Of a DNA stretch of 64,000 nucleotides, positions 27,242 through 38,355 are shown piece after piece. Below the pieces are notes generated by a model. That model made no database searches. It saw only the letters and a list, made by a program, of their open reading frames with translations, and had not been told where the DNA came from. The DNA comes from Streptococcus sp. Marseille-P6264. Lineage in GTDB: Bacteria; Bacillota; Bacilli; Lactobacillales; Streptococcaceae. The stretch's first letter is position 1; every line of letters starts with the position of its first letter. The DNA is taken from positions 90,860-154,859 of the forward strand of contig NZ_CABPTO010000007.1 of assembly GCF_902460355.1 (NCBI RefSeq), in the 5' to 3' direction. Position numbers and translations under genes: made by a program.

Positions 27242-28864
27242 TTAATCTTTCCAAAGTTCTTTGACTTTTGCCTGAACTTCTTGATTTTCCAAAAATTCAT
27301 CATAAGTTTCGTCAATGCGGTCAATCACACCATTTTTTGAGAGAACGATGATATGGTTGGCCAAGGTTTGAATAAACTCATGGTCATGGCTGGCAAAAAT
27401 GATCGATTCTTTAAAGTTCTTCAAACCATCATTAAGACTAGAAATAGATTCCAGATCCAAGTGATTAGTAGGATCGTCCAAGACCAAAACATTTGACTTG
27501 AGAAGCATCAGTTTAGACAGCATAACCCGAACTTTTTCTCCACCTGACAAGACGTTGACAGACTTGTTAACTTCATCGCCAGAGAAGAGCATCCGACCCA
27601 AGAAACCACGAAGGAAGGTGTTATCATCCTCTTCCTTGCTCGCAAATTGACGGAGCCAATCAAGAATAGATTCACCACCAGCAAAGTCGCGAGAATTATC
27701 TTTTGGTAAATAAGAACGACTGGTTGTAACACCCCACTTGATAGTTCCTTCATAGTCAATATCTCCCATCAAGGCACGAATCAAGGCAGTTGTTTGAATA
27801 TCATTTTGTCCAATCAAAGCTGTCTTATCGCCAGGACGAAGGATAAAGCTGATATTGTCAAGAATGGTTTCGCCGTCAATCTTGACAGAAAGATTTTCTA
27901 CTGTCAAGAGATCGTTCCCGATTTCCCGTTCCGCTTTAAAGCTGATAAATGGATATTTTCGACTTGACGGAACAATTTCTTCCAATTCAATCTTATCCAG
28001 CATCTTTTTACGAGAGGTTGCCTGTTTAGACTTAGAAGCATTGGCTGAGAAGCGAGCAACAAACTCTTGCAATTGCTTGATTTTTTCTTCCGCCTTAGCA
28101 TTTCGGTCAGCGAGCAACTTAGCTGCCAATTCACTTGATTCTTTCCAGAAATCATAGTTTCCGACATAAAGTTTGATCTTACCAAAATCAAGGTCAGCCA
28201 TGTGGGTACAAACTTTATTTAAGAAGTGACGGTCGTGGGATACGACAATAACTGTATTGTCAAAGTCAATCAAGAAATCTTCCAACCAAGTAATGGATTG
28301 AATATCCAAACCATTGGTCGGCTCGTCTAGAAGCAAGACATCAGGTTTACCAAAAAGAGCCTTGGCAAGAAGAACTTTGACCTTGTCGCCGTTTGTCAGT
28401 TCACTCATATTTTGGTAATGCAAGTCTTCTGGAATATTGAGATTTTGTAGCAATTGAGAAGCTTCACTTTCAGCTTCCCAGCCACCCAACTCAGCAAATT
28501 CACCTTCCAGCTCAGCCGCTCGAACCCCATCCTCGTCAGAAAAGTCAGGCTTCATATAGATGGCATCTTTTTCCTTCATGATATTGTAAAGGTGCTCATT
28601 CCCCATGATAACAACATCAATGGCCCGCTCATCCTCATAGTCAAAGTGATTTTGACGCAAAACAGAAAGTCGCTCATCTGGCCCCAAAGAAACATGGCCT
28701 GTCGTCGGCTCAATATCTCCAGCTAAAATTTTCAAGAAGGTGGACTTACCCGCACCATTCGCCCCAATCAGGCCATAAGTGTTTCCTTCTGTAAATTTAA
28801 TATTTACTTCATCAAATAATTTTCGATCACTGAAACGCAGTGACACATCAGATACTGTAAGCAA
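27242..28864 (-). CDS. ABC-F family ATP-binding protein (YbiT-like)
   Basis: A 540-residue protein with two ABC domains and no membrane segments. The first Walker A is GANGAGKSTFLK (residues ~36-47) with signature LTNGDKVKVLLA; the second nucleotide site is divergent (GQNDIQTTALI replaces a canonical Walker A) with LSGGEKVRVMLS. A linker between the domains (AKAEEKIKQLQEFVARFSAN) forms the P-site tRNA interaction motif. ABC-F proteins bind the ribosome and rescue stalled translation; this one is of the housekeeping type and not an obvious antibiotic-resistance determinant. It is divergent from trpS. Confidence 0.88.
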   Translation of the reverse strand: MLTVSDVSLRFSDRKLFDEVNIKFTEGNTYGLIGANGAGKSTFLKILAGDIEPTTGHVSLGPDERLSVLRQNHFDYEDERAIDVVIMGNEHLYNIMKEKDAIYMKPDFSDEDGVRAAELEGEFAELGGWEAESEASQLLQNLNIPEDLHYQNMSELTNGDKVKVLLAKALFGKPDVLLLDEPTNGLDIQSITWLEDFLIDFDNTVIVVSHDRHFLNKVCTHMADLDFGKIKLYVGNYDFWKESSELAAKLLADRNAKAEEKIKQLQEFVARFSANASKSKQATSRKKMLDKIELEEIVPSSRKYPFISFKAEREIGNDLLTVENLSVKIDGETILDNISFILRPGDKTALIGQNDIQTTALIRALMGDIDYEGTIKWGVTTSRSYLPKDNSRDFAGGESILDWLRQFASKEEDDNTFLRGFLGRMLFSGDEVNKSVNVLSGGEKVRVMLSKLMLLKSNVLVLDDPTNHLDLESISSLNDGLKNFKESIIFASHDHEFIQTLANHIIVLSKNGVIDRIDETYDEFLENQEVQAKVKELWKD

Positions 28865-29102
28865 TGATTTTCTCCTATATATGTGATCTCCTCCATTTTA
28901 CTAGAAAATTCTTCTTTTTTCAAATTATTATGGAATTAAAAAATATTTGAAGAGATAAAAATACTGTCAACCTTGTAAACATACTGTAAATATATTGTCA
29001 AGTTATTTCTTTTGAACTATGATTATTCTTTTTTCTTCTAGATTCTTCCGCATTTTCTTTGAAAATGATATAATGAGAGCAATACTAATTGAGGAGCAAG
29101 CA

Positions 29103-30128
29103 ATGACAAAACCCATTATTTTAACCGGAGACCGTCCGACTGGAAAATTACATATTGGTCATTATGTCGGAAGTCTACGTAACCGTGTCCTTTTACAAAA
29201 TCAAGACAAGTATGAGATGTTTGTTTTTCTGGCGGATCAACAAGCTCTGACAGATCATGCAAAAGATCCACAAACAATTGTAGAATCCATTGGCAATGTA
29301 GCCTTAGACTATCTGGCAGCTGGACTGGATCCAAAAAAAGCAACTATTTTCATCCAGAGTCAAATTCCAGAGTTGGCAGAACTGTCAATGTACTACATGA
29401 ATTTGGTGTCTTTAGCTCGTTTAGAGCGCAATCCGACTGTCAAGACAGAAATTGCTCAGAAAGGTTTTGGAGAAAGTATCCCAACTGGATTTTTGGTTTA
29501 TCCTATCTCTCAAGCCGCAGACATCACAGCCTTTAAGGCCAATTATGTACCTGTGGGAAATGACCAAAAACCAATGATTGAGCAGACACGAGAAATTGTT
29601 CGTTCCTTCAATCATGCTTATGACTGTGAAGTTTTGGTAGAGCCAGAAGGCATCTATCCAGAAAATGAAGCGGCTGGTCGCCTGCCAGGGCTTGATGGCA
29701 ATGCTAAAATGTCCAAATCATTGAACAATGGGATTTATCTAGCGGATGATATGGACACACTCAAGAAAAAGGTCATGAGCATGTATACCGATCCTGACCA
29801 CATCAAAGTTGAAGATCCAGGAAAAATCGAAGGTAATATGGTTTTCCATTATCTGGATGTTTTTGGTCGACCAGAAGATGCTGCTGAAATTGCGGCTATG
29901 AAAGAACACTACCAACGTGGTGGTCTGGGTGATGTCAAAACTAAACGCTATCTCTTAGAGATTTTAGAGCGGGAATTAGGACCAATCAGAGAGCGTCGAC
30001 TTGAGTTTGCAAAAGACATGGGACAAGTCTATGACATGCTGAAAGAAGGCAGTGATCGTGCTCGACAAGTTGCTGGACAAACCCTGTCAGAAGTCAAAAA
30101 TGCAATGGGAATTAATTACTTTAAATAA
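29103..30128 (+). CDS. trpS: Tryptophan--tRNA ligase
   Basis: A 341-residue class I aminoacyl-tRNA synthetase. The HIGH-type motif is in [11 protein letters not shown] and the KMSKS motif in [23 protein letters not shown] sits near the N-terminus. It charges tRNA-Trp. The ATG at 29103 is preceded by GAGGAG (29091-29096); in-frame starts upstream have no such site and would lengthen the protein beyond the family size. TATAAT at 29069-29074 is the likely -10. No T-box is visible upstream. Confidence 0.97.
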   Translation: MTKPIILTGDRPTGKLHIGHYVGSLRNRVLLQNQDKYEMFVFLADQQALTDHAKDPQTIVESIGNVALDYLAAGLDPKKATIFIQSQIPELAELSMYYMNLVSLARLERNPTVKTEIAQKGFGESIPTGFLVYPISQAADITAFKANYVPVGNDQKPMIEQTREIVRSFNHAYDCEVLVEPEGIYPENEAAGRLPGLDGNAKMSKSLNNGIYLADDMDTLKKKVMSMYTDPDHIKVEDPGKIEGNMVFHYLDVFGRPEDAAEIAAMKEHYQRGGLGDVKTKRYLLEILERELGPIRERRLEFAKDMGQVYDMLKEGSDRARQVAGQTLSEVKNAMGINYFK

Positions 30129-30156
30129 CGAACGATAAGATCTAATTGCGACAAAA

Positions 30157-30195
30157 ACCATCGTCTTTTACCTAAAAAAGAGATGGTTTTTAATT
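30157..30195 (+). terminator. trpS terminator
   Basis: AAAAACCATC pairs with GATGGTTTTT around a loop of about 17 nt, with a following T-run, about 30 bp after the trpS stop codon. Confidence 0.75.
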
Positions 30196-30210
30196 TTTAC
30201 ATAATAATCA

Positions 30211-30238
30211 TTGACAAATGCCTATAGAATGGTATGAT
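30211..30238 (+). promoter_or_regulatory. guaB promoter
   Basis: TTGACA (30211-30216) and TATGAT (30233-30238) are separated by 16 bp; both elements are strong. Confidence 0.7.
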
Positions 30239-30275
30239 AATAACAATAAAAAGACGAGCCCTGCTCAATATATAA

Positions 30276-31775
<1,500 letters not shown>

Positions 31776-31791
31776 AATTATAAATAAAAAC

Positions 31792-31822
31792 AACCTTGTC
31801 AACTCCTTGACAAGGTTGTTTT
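31792..31822 (+). terminator. guaB terminator
   Basis: AACCTTGTCAA pairs with TTGACAAGGTT (11-bp stem, 4-nt loop), followed by GTTTTTATT. Confidence 0.9.
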
Positions 31823-31828
31823 TATTAG

Positions 31829-31844
31829 TTTACAAAGTTGTAAA
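31829..31844. promoter_or_regulatory. TTTACA-N4-TGTAAA dyad between guaB and recF
   Basis: TTTACAAAGTTGTAAA, the third copy of the dyad also at 20379 and 23768, here between convergent genes, where a promoter operator is not expected. Confidence 0.3.
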
Positions 31845-31861
31845 TTAAATTTACAACCGTT

Positions 31862-32977
31862 TTACTTATTTGTAAAACAAAGGTTCTCTTCTTTCTTAAT
31901 TACGCCTTGACTTATCTGAAAAATATTAATATCGTCTGGTAGATTTTGCAAGTGATCAAGGCTAGTTGTTGTAATGAATGTCTGAATGTTTTGAGAGATA
32001 GTTTCTAGTAATTTAAGTTGACGCATGTTGTCAAGTTCACTCATTACATCGTCAAGTAATAATATTGGAGTATCTTTTGTAAGATTCTCGATGAGTTTAA
32101 TTTCAGCTAACTTGAGAGATAGGACAAGGCTACGATGTTGGCCTTGGCTACCAAATCCAGCTTCCATATCATTGATAAAAAAGTTAATATCGTCTCGGTG
32201 AGGTCCGACACCTGTATTTTTTTTGAAAAGATCGCGTCTACGGCTTTCTGATAAGGCTGCTCGAAAAGAAGCTTCCAAGTCTTCAAGACACGAAAACGGA
32301 ACAGAGGATAAATACTTGATTGTCAATTTCTCTTTCCCTTGAGAAATATCTCTATGACTTTCCTGAGCAAAACCTTCTAGCTTTTCAATAAAGTCTAAGC
32401 GATGTTGCATGACACGACAACCAAAATCAATCAGTTGCTCATCTAGAACAGAGAGAAAGGTTTCATCTACCTTGTCATTGGCCTTAAGATAGGCATTTCT
32501 TTGCTTGAGCACATGATTATAACTAGATAAGTCAGCAAGGTAGATGGGCTTGATTTGCCCAAGCTCAATATCAATAAATTTTCGGCGCAAAGCAGGGGCA
32601 CCTTTAATGAGCTGTAAATCTTCTGGAGCAAACAAGACAACGTTGACAACCCCTATATAATCTGATAATTTCCCTTGTTTCAAATGATTTACCTTGGTGA
32701 TTCTCCCCTTTGGTGTCAACTCGATGTCAAGTGGGATTTTACCCGTTGTTTTTTCAATGATCCCTGAAATTTGAAGATTTTTCTCTTGAAAATGAATCAA
32801 ATCCTTATCGGTTCGGGTCCTATGACTGCGAGTAAGGGCTAAAAAATAGATGGCTTCTAGAATATTAGTTTTCCCCTGTGCATTTTGCCCCAGAAAGATA
32901 TTAAGGCCAGGATCAAAATCAACCTCTGCAGACTGGTAATTACGAAAATGTTTAATTTTCAGCGTTTTTAACCACAT
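31862..32977 (-). CDS. recF: DNA replication and repair protein RecF
   Basis: A 371-residue SMC-like ATPase. Walker [10 protein letters not shown] is at residues 30-38, the signature is in [20 protein letters not shown], and Walker B is [13 protein letters not shown]. It loads RecA at single-strand gaps with RecO and RecR. It starts 3 bp after the yaaA stop codon, in a yaaA-recF pair, with AGGAA upstream of ATG 32977. In many bacteria recF is beside dnaN; here it is about 17 kb away, as in other streptococci. Confidence 0.96.
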   Translation of the reverse strand: MWLKTLKIKHFRNYQSAEVDFDPGLNIFLGQNAQGKTNILEAIYFLALTRSHRTRTDKDLIHFQEKNLQISGIIEKTTGKIPLDIELTPKGRITKVNHLKQGKLSDYIGVVNVVLFAPEDLQLIKGAPALRRKFIDIELGQIKPIYLADLSSYNHVLKQRNAYLKANDKVDETFLSVLDEQLIDFGCRVMQHRLDFIEKLEGFAQESHRDISQGKEKLTIKYLSSVPFSCLEDLEASFRAALSESRRRDLFKKNTGVGPHRDDINFFINDMEAGFGSQGQHRSLVLSLKLAEIKLIENLTKDTPILLLDDVMSELDNMRQLKLLETISQNIQTFITTTSLDHLQNLPDDINIFQISQGVIKKEENLCFTNK

Positions 32978-32980
32978 GGC

Positions 32981-33370
32981 TTAGGTTCCTGGAAAGCGAA
33001 CAGGAGCTTTTTTATTTTTCTGCTCGGGCTTTCTTTTCTTCTGTTCTTTTTTTGCTGGTTGAGATTTTTTCAAGTCCTTATTCATGGCTTTAACTAAGTC
33101 TGCCACTCTTTTTTTCTCTGCTTGCTCCTCTTGATGTTCAAGAATTTCCTCCCGACTTGCAGCAAGGAGGATGATCTCCAGTTTTTGGTCTGGGAGAGAG
33201 ACGACATCTCCAATTCTAAGTTTTTTTCCTCGTCTATTTTCCAGTTCACCGTTAAAAAAGACCTGATTATCCGCTAAAAAGGACTTGATTGCTCCGCCAC
33301 TTTGAATGATACCGACTTCTTTTAAGAGAGCCTGTAGAGTAATGTATTCGTCAAATAATTTGTATTCCAT
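32981..33370 (-). CDS. yaaA: S4 domain-containing protein YaaA
   Basis: A 129-residue protein: an S4 RNA-binding domain (residues ~5-68: YITLQALLKEVGIIQSGGAI, FFNGELENRRGKKLRIGDVV) and a lysine-rich tail (QPAKKEQKKRKPEQKNKKAP). YaaA is normally found next to recF near the origin; its role is probably ribosome- or RNA-related and is not defined. The RecF start codon follows 3 bp later. AGGTG precedes ATG 33370. Confidence 0.88.
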   Translation of the reverse strand: MEYKLFDEYITLQALLKEVGIIQSGGAIKSFLADNQVFFNGELENRRGKKLRIGDVVSLPDQKLEIILLAASREEILEHQEEQAEKKRVADLVKAMNKDLKKSQPAKKEQKKRKPEQKNKKAPVRFPGT

Positions 33371-33559
33371 ATTTCACCTCAATCCTTGTCATTATATCAT
33401 AATTTAAGCAGAAACTGTTCCGTGGTAGTCTCATTCAAGGACAAGTTTTACTAGAAAAAGAGAAAACGCTTTAATCACTAAAATTGCCGATCCTTACAAA
33501 GCATTAAATAGCATTTCGTGTTATAATAGAAGTCTATATTATTCGGTATGAGGAGCGCA

Positions 33560-34807
33560 ATGGAAATCATAAAAGGAGTACATCTTCACTTCATTCAATC
33601 AGAAAAATTTAAAACCAATAAAATTAAAGTGCGATTTTCAGCTCCTATGTCTGAAAAAACAATAGCCGGGCGGGTTCTTACGGCCAGTATGCTAGAGACT
33701 TCAAATGCTCTTTACCCAACATCGCAAGCCTTTCGAGAAAAATTAGCGAATTTATACGGGGCTAATTACTCGACAAGCCTTTCACGACGGGGATTAGTGC
33801 ATTATCTAGATATCAATCTTTCTTTCGTGTGGGATCAATTCTTGAGCCGTAAGAATATGTTAGCAGATGAAATGCTAGATTTTTTGAAGGCTAGTCTCTT
33901 TTTTCCTCTGTCAAATGGAAAGGCTTTTGATGCTAAAACCTTTGAAATTGAAAAGAGAAATGTTTTAACAGACTTGAAAGCTGAAATTGAGAATCATTTC
34001 TACCATGCTCACAGAGAGTTAAATAATTTATTTTACGATTTACCAGAAATGCGGATTCCACGCGTGGCAACAATCGAGCTTGTTGAAAAAGAAACAGCTG
34101 AAACTAGTTTCGCTGCTTTTCAGCAAATGCTAAATCAAGATCAAATCGATTTTTTCTTCATCGGTGATTTCAATGAGATTGCTGTCCGTGAGAAAATCCA
34201 AGAATTCCATTTTTCTGAACGAGAGCAACCTTTACAGCTTAGCTACCAACAAAACTATTCAAATATAACAAAAGAAAAGCTGGAGCAGCGAGATGTGCAT
34301 CAGTCCATTGTTGAACTGGCCTACCATTTTTCTAGTCAATATGGAGATAGAGACCATCTGCCCCTAATTGTTTTGAACGGCTTATTGGGAGGATTTGCTC
34401 ACTCCAAGCTCTTTGTCAATGTTCGGGAAAAAGAGAGCCTAGCCTACACTATTTCTAGTAGTTTTGATATTTTTTCTGGTTTGATGCGAATCTATGCTGG
34501 AATTGACCGAGCAAATCGGACAAAGACCATCGCTTTAATCAACCGCCAAATTCTAGATTTGAAGCGGGGACATTTCACAGATGAAGAACTTGAGCAAACC
34601 AAGAATATGCTGAAAAATTCAATACTTCTGGCTCAGGATCGACAAAACACCTTGATTGAGCGTGCATACATGTCCTCTGTTCTAGGGAAAAAATTTCTAT
34701 CACTAGAGGCTTGGCTGAAAGCATTAGAAAATGTCAGCAAAGCTGATCTTATAGAGGCAGCCCAGCAGTTGAAATTACAGGCGATTTACTTTATGGAAGG
34801 GAAATAA
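33560..34807 (+). CDS. yfmF: M16 family metallopeptidase-like protein YfmF
   Basis: A 415-residue M16-like protein. It carries the M16 fold (LLGGFAHSKLFVNVREKESL, YTISSSFDIFSGLM) but lacks the HxxEH zinc motif of active M16 peptidases, so it is probably the inactive partner of YfmH encoded next to it. In Bacillus subtilis yfmF and yfmH are linked with 5-aminopentanol modification of elongation factor P, which gives both genes their database names. GAGGAGC at 33550-33556 fixes ATG 33560. An extended -10 (TGTTATAAT, 33529-33537) precedes it. Confidence 0.88.
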   Translation: MEIIKGVHLHFIQSEKFKTNKIKVRFSAPMSEKTIAGRVLTASMLETSNALYPTSQAFREKLANLYGANYSTSLSRRGLVHYLDINLSFVWDQFLSRKNMLADEMLDFLKASLFFPLSNGKAFDAKTFEIEKRNVLTDLKAEIENHFYHAHRELNNLFYDLPEMRIPRVATIELVEKETAETSFAAFQQMLNQDQIDFFFIGDFNEIAVREKIQEFHFSEREQPLQLSYQQNYSNITKEKLEQRDVHQSIVELAYHFSSQYGDRDHLPLIVLNGLLGGFAHSKLFVNVREKESLAYTISSSFDIFSGLMRIYAGIDRANRTKTIALINRQILDLKRGHFTDEELEQTKNMLKNSILLAQDRQNTLIERAYMSSVLGKKFLSLEAWLKALENVSKADLIEAAQQLKLQAIYFMEGK

Positions 34808-36102
34808 TGCAGAATCCAGGTCTAGAAAGAATCAATTATATAGCCGTGGGAGAAAGCATCTATCGGGCGGTACTAGCAAATGGATTGCAGGTTTACCTAC
34901 TCCCTAAAAATGATTTTAATGAAACCTACGGCATCATCTCAACACATTTTGGCTCTGTTGATACTAAGGTTGTTTCACGTGAAACAAAGAAAGTTTCTCA
35001 TTATCCAGCAGGGATTGCGCATTTTTTGGAGCACAAATTATTCGAGCGTGAAAACGGCGAGGATTTGCTGCATGAATTTACCAAGTTTGGCGCAGAAAGT
35101 AATGCCTTTACAAGCTTTACACGGACCAGCTATCTGTTTTCTACGACAAACTGTGTAACAGAAAATCTGAAGATGTTGCAGGAACTCGTTTCCCAAGCTA
35201 ATTTTTCAGAAGCATCTGTTCAGCGTGAGCAAGGAATTATTCAGCAAGAAATCGAAATGTACCAAGACGATCCAGATTATCGGCTCTTCTTTGGTGCTTT
35301 GAGCAATCTCTACCCTCAAACTCCACTAGCAGAAGATATCGCCGGAACGACAGAGTCAATTATGGATATTACTGTGGAAGATCTAACAGAAAACTTCGAG
35401 CTTTTCTACCGTCCATCCAACATGACTTTATTTGTCATTGGAAATTTCGACTTGGAGTCCACTTTTGGAGACATCATACAAACACAAGAGACCTTATCTC
35501 CTAAATTATTAACTGAAACAGTTGAAAAAGAGCCTCTCATCTTACAGCCAGTAATTCCAACTGCTACTAGTCGGATGGAAGTTGCCAGTCCTAAGTTAGC
35601 GATTGGTATTCGTGGCAAAGATGCGATACAGGATACGGAGCTTTATCGCTATAAAATTGCCCTGAAATTGCTTTTTGCCATGATGTTTGGTTGGACTTCC
35701 AAGCGTTTCCAGACCCTGTATGAAAATGGCAAGATTGACAATTCGCTCACTCTTGAAGTAGAGGTGGAAAAGGATTTCCACTTTGTCATCCTAACTATGG
35801 ACACGCAGGAACCAGTGGGAATTTCTCATCAATTCCGCTCAGCCATTCGGAAGTTTGCCCAGGATCCAGATGTCACAGAAACACATCTAGACACGATTAA
35901 AAGTGAAATGTTTGGAGATCTTCTGCATGGTCTGAATTCTCTTGAGTACATGGCAACCCAGTATGAACCGCATTTAAAAGGTGAAAATCTTTTTGATTTG
36001 CCTAAGATTTTACAGGATATCACTTTAAATGACGTCTTAAAAGTCGGACGTCGCTTTATCGACCAGTGTGATATGACAGATTTTACTATTTTTCCAAAAT
36101 AG
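34807..36102 (+). CDS. yfmH: M16 family metallopeptidase YfmH
   Basis: A 431-residue peptidase with the inverted zinc motif HFLEH (AGIAHFLEHKLFE, near residue 75) and the downstream glutamate region typical of M16 enzymes. It likely forms a heterodimer with YfmF. The ATG overlaps the YfmF stop codon (TAATG), so the two are translated together. An exact parS site lies inside the gene at 34971-34986. Confidence 0.9.
   Translation: MQNPGLERINYIAVGESIYRAVLANGLQVYLLPKNDFNETYGIISTHFGSVDTKVVSRETKKVSHYPAGIAHFLEHKLFERENGEDLLHEFTKFGAESNAFTSFTRTSYLFSTTNCVTENLKMLQELVSQANFSEASVQREQGIIQQEIEMYQDDPDYRLFFGALSNLYPQTPLAEDIAGTTESIMDITVEDLTENFELFYRPSNMTLFVIGNFDLESTFGDIIQTQETLSPKLLTETVEKEPLILQPVIPTATSRMEVASPKLAIGIRGKDAIQDTELYRYKIALKLLFAMMFGWTSKRFQTLYENGKIDNSLTLEVEVEKDFHFVILTMDTQEPVGISHQFRSAIRKFAQDPDVTETHLDTIKSEMFGDLLHGLNSLEYMATQYEPHLKGENLFDLPKILQDITLNDVLKVGRRFIDQCDMTDFTIFPK
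34971..34986. other. parS: parS site (exact), inside yfmH
   Basis: TGTTTCACGTGAAACA, a perfect 16-bp match within the yfmH reading frame (encoding VVSRETKK). It lies about 13 kb left of dnaA. Confidence 0.9.
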
Positions 36103-36160
36103 TTCCAAGTTTATTTCAAAATTTTGTTAGAATAATGTCTAAGAGAAAAGGACTATCCCT

Positions 36161-36976
36161 ATGAGAAAAAAAACGATAGGAGAGGTACTCAGACTTGCTC
36201 GAGTAAATCAAAAACTTACTTTAGAAGATGCAGCCAAAAAAACAGATATAAAAACTGACTACCTAAAGGCTCTTGAAAACAATCAATACGAAAAATTTCC
36301 GAATGCCTTTTACGTCCGTAGCCTGCTACGAAAATATGCTTGGGCTCTGGATTTAGACGAGACAATTCTTTTAGAGGCCTACGACACAGATAATACTGTC
36401 GTTTATGACGAAATTGAATTAGCTGAAAACGAAGAATTTCGAAGCAGAAAATATAAAAATCGTTCTTTCTCGCTTCCGCTCTTTTACTTCCTAGTAGTTG
36501 CCCTGTCTATCATTATTTTTGTCACCTATTATGTTTGGCAATATGCCAATACAACTACTCCACAGTTTAGCAGCTCCGATAGTTACAGCCTCGTCTCTAG
36601 CTCAAGTCTCGAAGATCGTTCAACTCCACCTGAGACCTCCACAACAGACTCTAGCTCAATAAAAGAAAAGCTGGAAGTCACTGGAGAAGGAAACTATTTA
36701 ACTGCAAAATATCGCGGTGAGTCGCAAACTACTCAGTTAACAATCTCAGCGAGCAACACCTCAAGCTGGATTAGTGTGACAAATACGGACTTGGCAGCTG
36801 GTACAACCCTTACTCCAACCCAATCAAGCCAAACTGTGACACTCTCTCCTAATACCACTTATACAATTACCTTAGGAGTCGTGAAAGGCGTCACTGTAAC
36901 TGTCGGCAGTCAGAAAATAGACCTATCTACCTTGACCAGTGACAGTGCTGTAATTACCCTTACAATTGAATCATAA
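36161..36976 (+). CDS. RodZ-like helix-turn-helix membrane protein
   Basis: A 271-residue protein. An N-terminal helix-turn-helix (residues ~5-75: IGEVLRLARVNQKLTLEDAA, FYVRSLLRKYAW) precedes one membrane helix (~residues 106-126: LPLFYFLVVALSIIIFVTYY), a Ser/Thr-rich linker and a DUF4115 C-terminal domain. This is the RodZ plan. RodZ couples the cytoskeleton to cell-wall elongation; in streptococci it works with the peripheral wall-synthesis machinery. It is followed 10 bp later by pgsA and is probably cotranscribed with it. Confidence 0.85.
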   Translation: MRKKTIGEVLRLARVNQKLTLEDAAKKTDIKTDYLKALENNQYEKFPNAFYVRSLLRKYAWALDLDETILLEAYDTDNTVVYDEIELAENEEFRSRKYKNRSFSLPLFYFLVVALSIIIFVTYYVWQYANTTTPQFSSSDSYSLVSSSSLEDRSTPPETSTTDSSSIKEKLEVTGEGNYLTAKYRGESQTTQLTISASNTSSWISVTNTDLAAGTTLTPTQSSQTVTLSPNTTYTITLGVVKGVTVTVGSQKIDLSTLTSDSAVITLTIES

Positions 36977-36986
36977 AGGAAGAATG

Positions 36987-37526
36987 ATGAAAAAAGAAAA
37001 TATCCCCAACGCTTTAACCCTTGCCAGAATTGCCTTAATTCCAATCTTTATTTTGATTCTGACTTTTGGGCATTCGCCAGCCATGCATATCCTAGCTGGA
37101 ATCATTTTCGCCCTTGCCAGCATCACAGACTACCTGGATGGCTATCTGGCGCGCAAGTGGCAGGTCGTGACCAATTTTGGAAAATTTGCCGATCCCATGG
37201 CTGATAAACTGCTGGTTATGTCCGCTTTTATCATGCTGATTGAAATGAAAATGGCTCCTGCTTGGGTAGTAGCTATCATCATTTGCCGAGAGCTGGCCGT
37301 CACTGGTTTGAGACTTCTCCTAGTCGAAACTGGCGGAACAGTTCTAGCGGCCGCTATGCCAGGCAAGATCAAGACTTTCACGCAGATGTTTGCCATCCTC
37401 TTTCTTCTGCTCCATTGGACGTTACTCGGTCAGATTCTCCTTTACATAGCCCTGATTTTCACTATTTATTCTGGCTATGATTATTTCAAGGGCAGTGCCT
37501 ATCTCTTTAAAGATACATTTAAATAA
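36987..37526 (+). CDS. pgsA: CDP-diacylglycerol--glycerol-3-phosphate 3-phosphatidyltransferase
   Basis: A 179-residue membrane enzyme with the CDP-alcohol phosphotransferase signature, D-x2-D-G-x2-A-R-x8-G-x3-D-x3-D, in the stretch from DYLDGYLARKWQVV to FGKFADPMADK. It makes phosphatidylglycerolphosphate, the precursor of phosphatidylglycerol. It has about four membrane helices. AAAGGAAG at 36975-36982 favours ATG 36987 over 36984. Mutations in pgsA alter daptomycin susceptibility in streptococci. It is followed 1 bp later by ecfA1. Confidence 0.95.
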   Translation: MKKENIPNALTLARIALIPIFILILTFGHSPAMHILAGIIFALASITDYLDGYLARKWQVVTNFGKFADPMADKLLVMSAFIMLIEMKMAPAWVVAIIICRELAVTGLRLLLVETGGTVLAAAMPGKIKTFTQMFAILFLLLHWTLLGQILLYIALIFTIYSGYDYFKGSAYLFKDTFK

Positions 37527-37527
37527 T

Positions 37528-38355
37528 ATGGAAAATATCATTGAAGTAAAAAATCTTAGTTATCGCTATGACCATAAGTCTGAAGATTATATTTTAAAAG
37601 ACGTCTCGTTTCACGTGAAACAAGGAGAATGGTTGTCTATCGTCGGTCACAATGGTAGCGGAAAATCGACTACGGTTCGTTTGATTGACGGTCTTTTAGA
37701 GGCCGAGAGTGGTGATATCATCATTTCTGGAGATAAATTGACGGCTGATAATGTTTGGGAAAAACGTCGCCAAATCGGCATGGTCTTTCAGAATCCTGAT
37801 AATCAGTTTGTTGGGGCGACTGTTGAGGATGACGTTGCATTTGGTCTGGAAAATCAAGGCATGGATTATCCGATGATGGTGAAACGGGTCCACGAAGCTC
37901 TGGAGCTAGTCGGCATGCAGGATTTTAAAGAGAGAGAACCTGCTCGACTTTCTGGCGGACAGAAGCAAAGAGTCGCTATTGCTGGCGTAGTCGCGCTCCA
38001 GCCAGATATTATCATCTTGGATGAAGCAACCAGTATGTTAGACCCAGAAGGACGTCTGGAATTAATTCGGACTGTCAAGGAAATTAAAGATAAGAATCAT
38101 TTAACAGTCATCTCCATTACTCACGATTTGGACGAGATTTCGCTGAGTGACCGTGTACTTGTTATGAAAAATGGTCAGGTTGAGTCCACTGCTACACCAA
38201 GAGAACTCTTTTCTAGACCTGATTTGGAAGACTTGGGCTTGGATCAACCCTTTGTCAACCAGGTCAAGGCTGCCATGATTCAAACTGGGCTGACTCTGCC
38301 AGAAACCTATTTAACTGAAAAAGAATTGCAGGAACAATTATGGGAATTACTCTAA
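37528..38355 (+). CDS. ecfA1: ECF transporter energy-coupling ATPase A1
   Basis: A 275-residue ATPase. Walker [10 protein letters not shown] is near residue 40, with Q-loop [20 protein letters not shown], signature [13 protein letters not shown] and Walker [13 protein letters not shown]. With ecfA2 and ecfT it forms the energy module used by several vitamin-binding S subunits encoded elsewhere. ATG 37528 is chosen because it lies right after the pgsA stop; its ribosome site is weak, suggesting coupling. A near-parS site at 37607 lies within the coding sequence. Confidence 0.93.
   Translation: MENIIEVKNLSYRYDHKSEDYILKDVSFHVKQGEWLSIVGHNGSGKSTTVRLIDGLLEAESGDIIISGDKLTADNVWEKRRQIGMVFQNPDNQFVGATVEDDVAFGLENQGMDYPMMVKRVHEALELVGMQDFKEREPARLSGGQKQRVAIAGVVALQPDIIILDEATSMLDPEGRLELIRTVKEIKDKNHLTVISITHDLDEISLSDRVLVMKNGQVESTATPRELFSRPDLEDLGLDQPFVNQVKAAMIQTGLTLPETYLTEKELQEQLWELL
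37607..37622. other. parS: parS-like site (one mismatch), inside ecfA1
   Basis: CGTTTCACGTGAAACA differs from the parS palindrome only at its first base (C for T). About 11 kb left of dnaA. Confidence 0.7.

Noticed and set aside
27242..28864. ABC-F gene as an antibiotic-resistance determinant
   Set aside because: Position next to trpS and overall pattern match the housekeeping YbiT-like members; no resistance-type domain extension was seen.
28865..29102. T-box leader upstream of trpS
   Set aside because: No T-box motif or specifier loop could be found; the region holds only a short leader and a -10.
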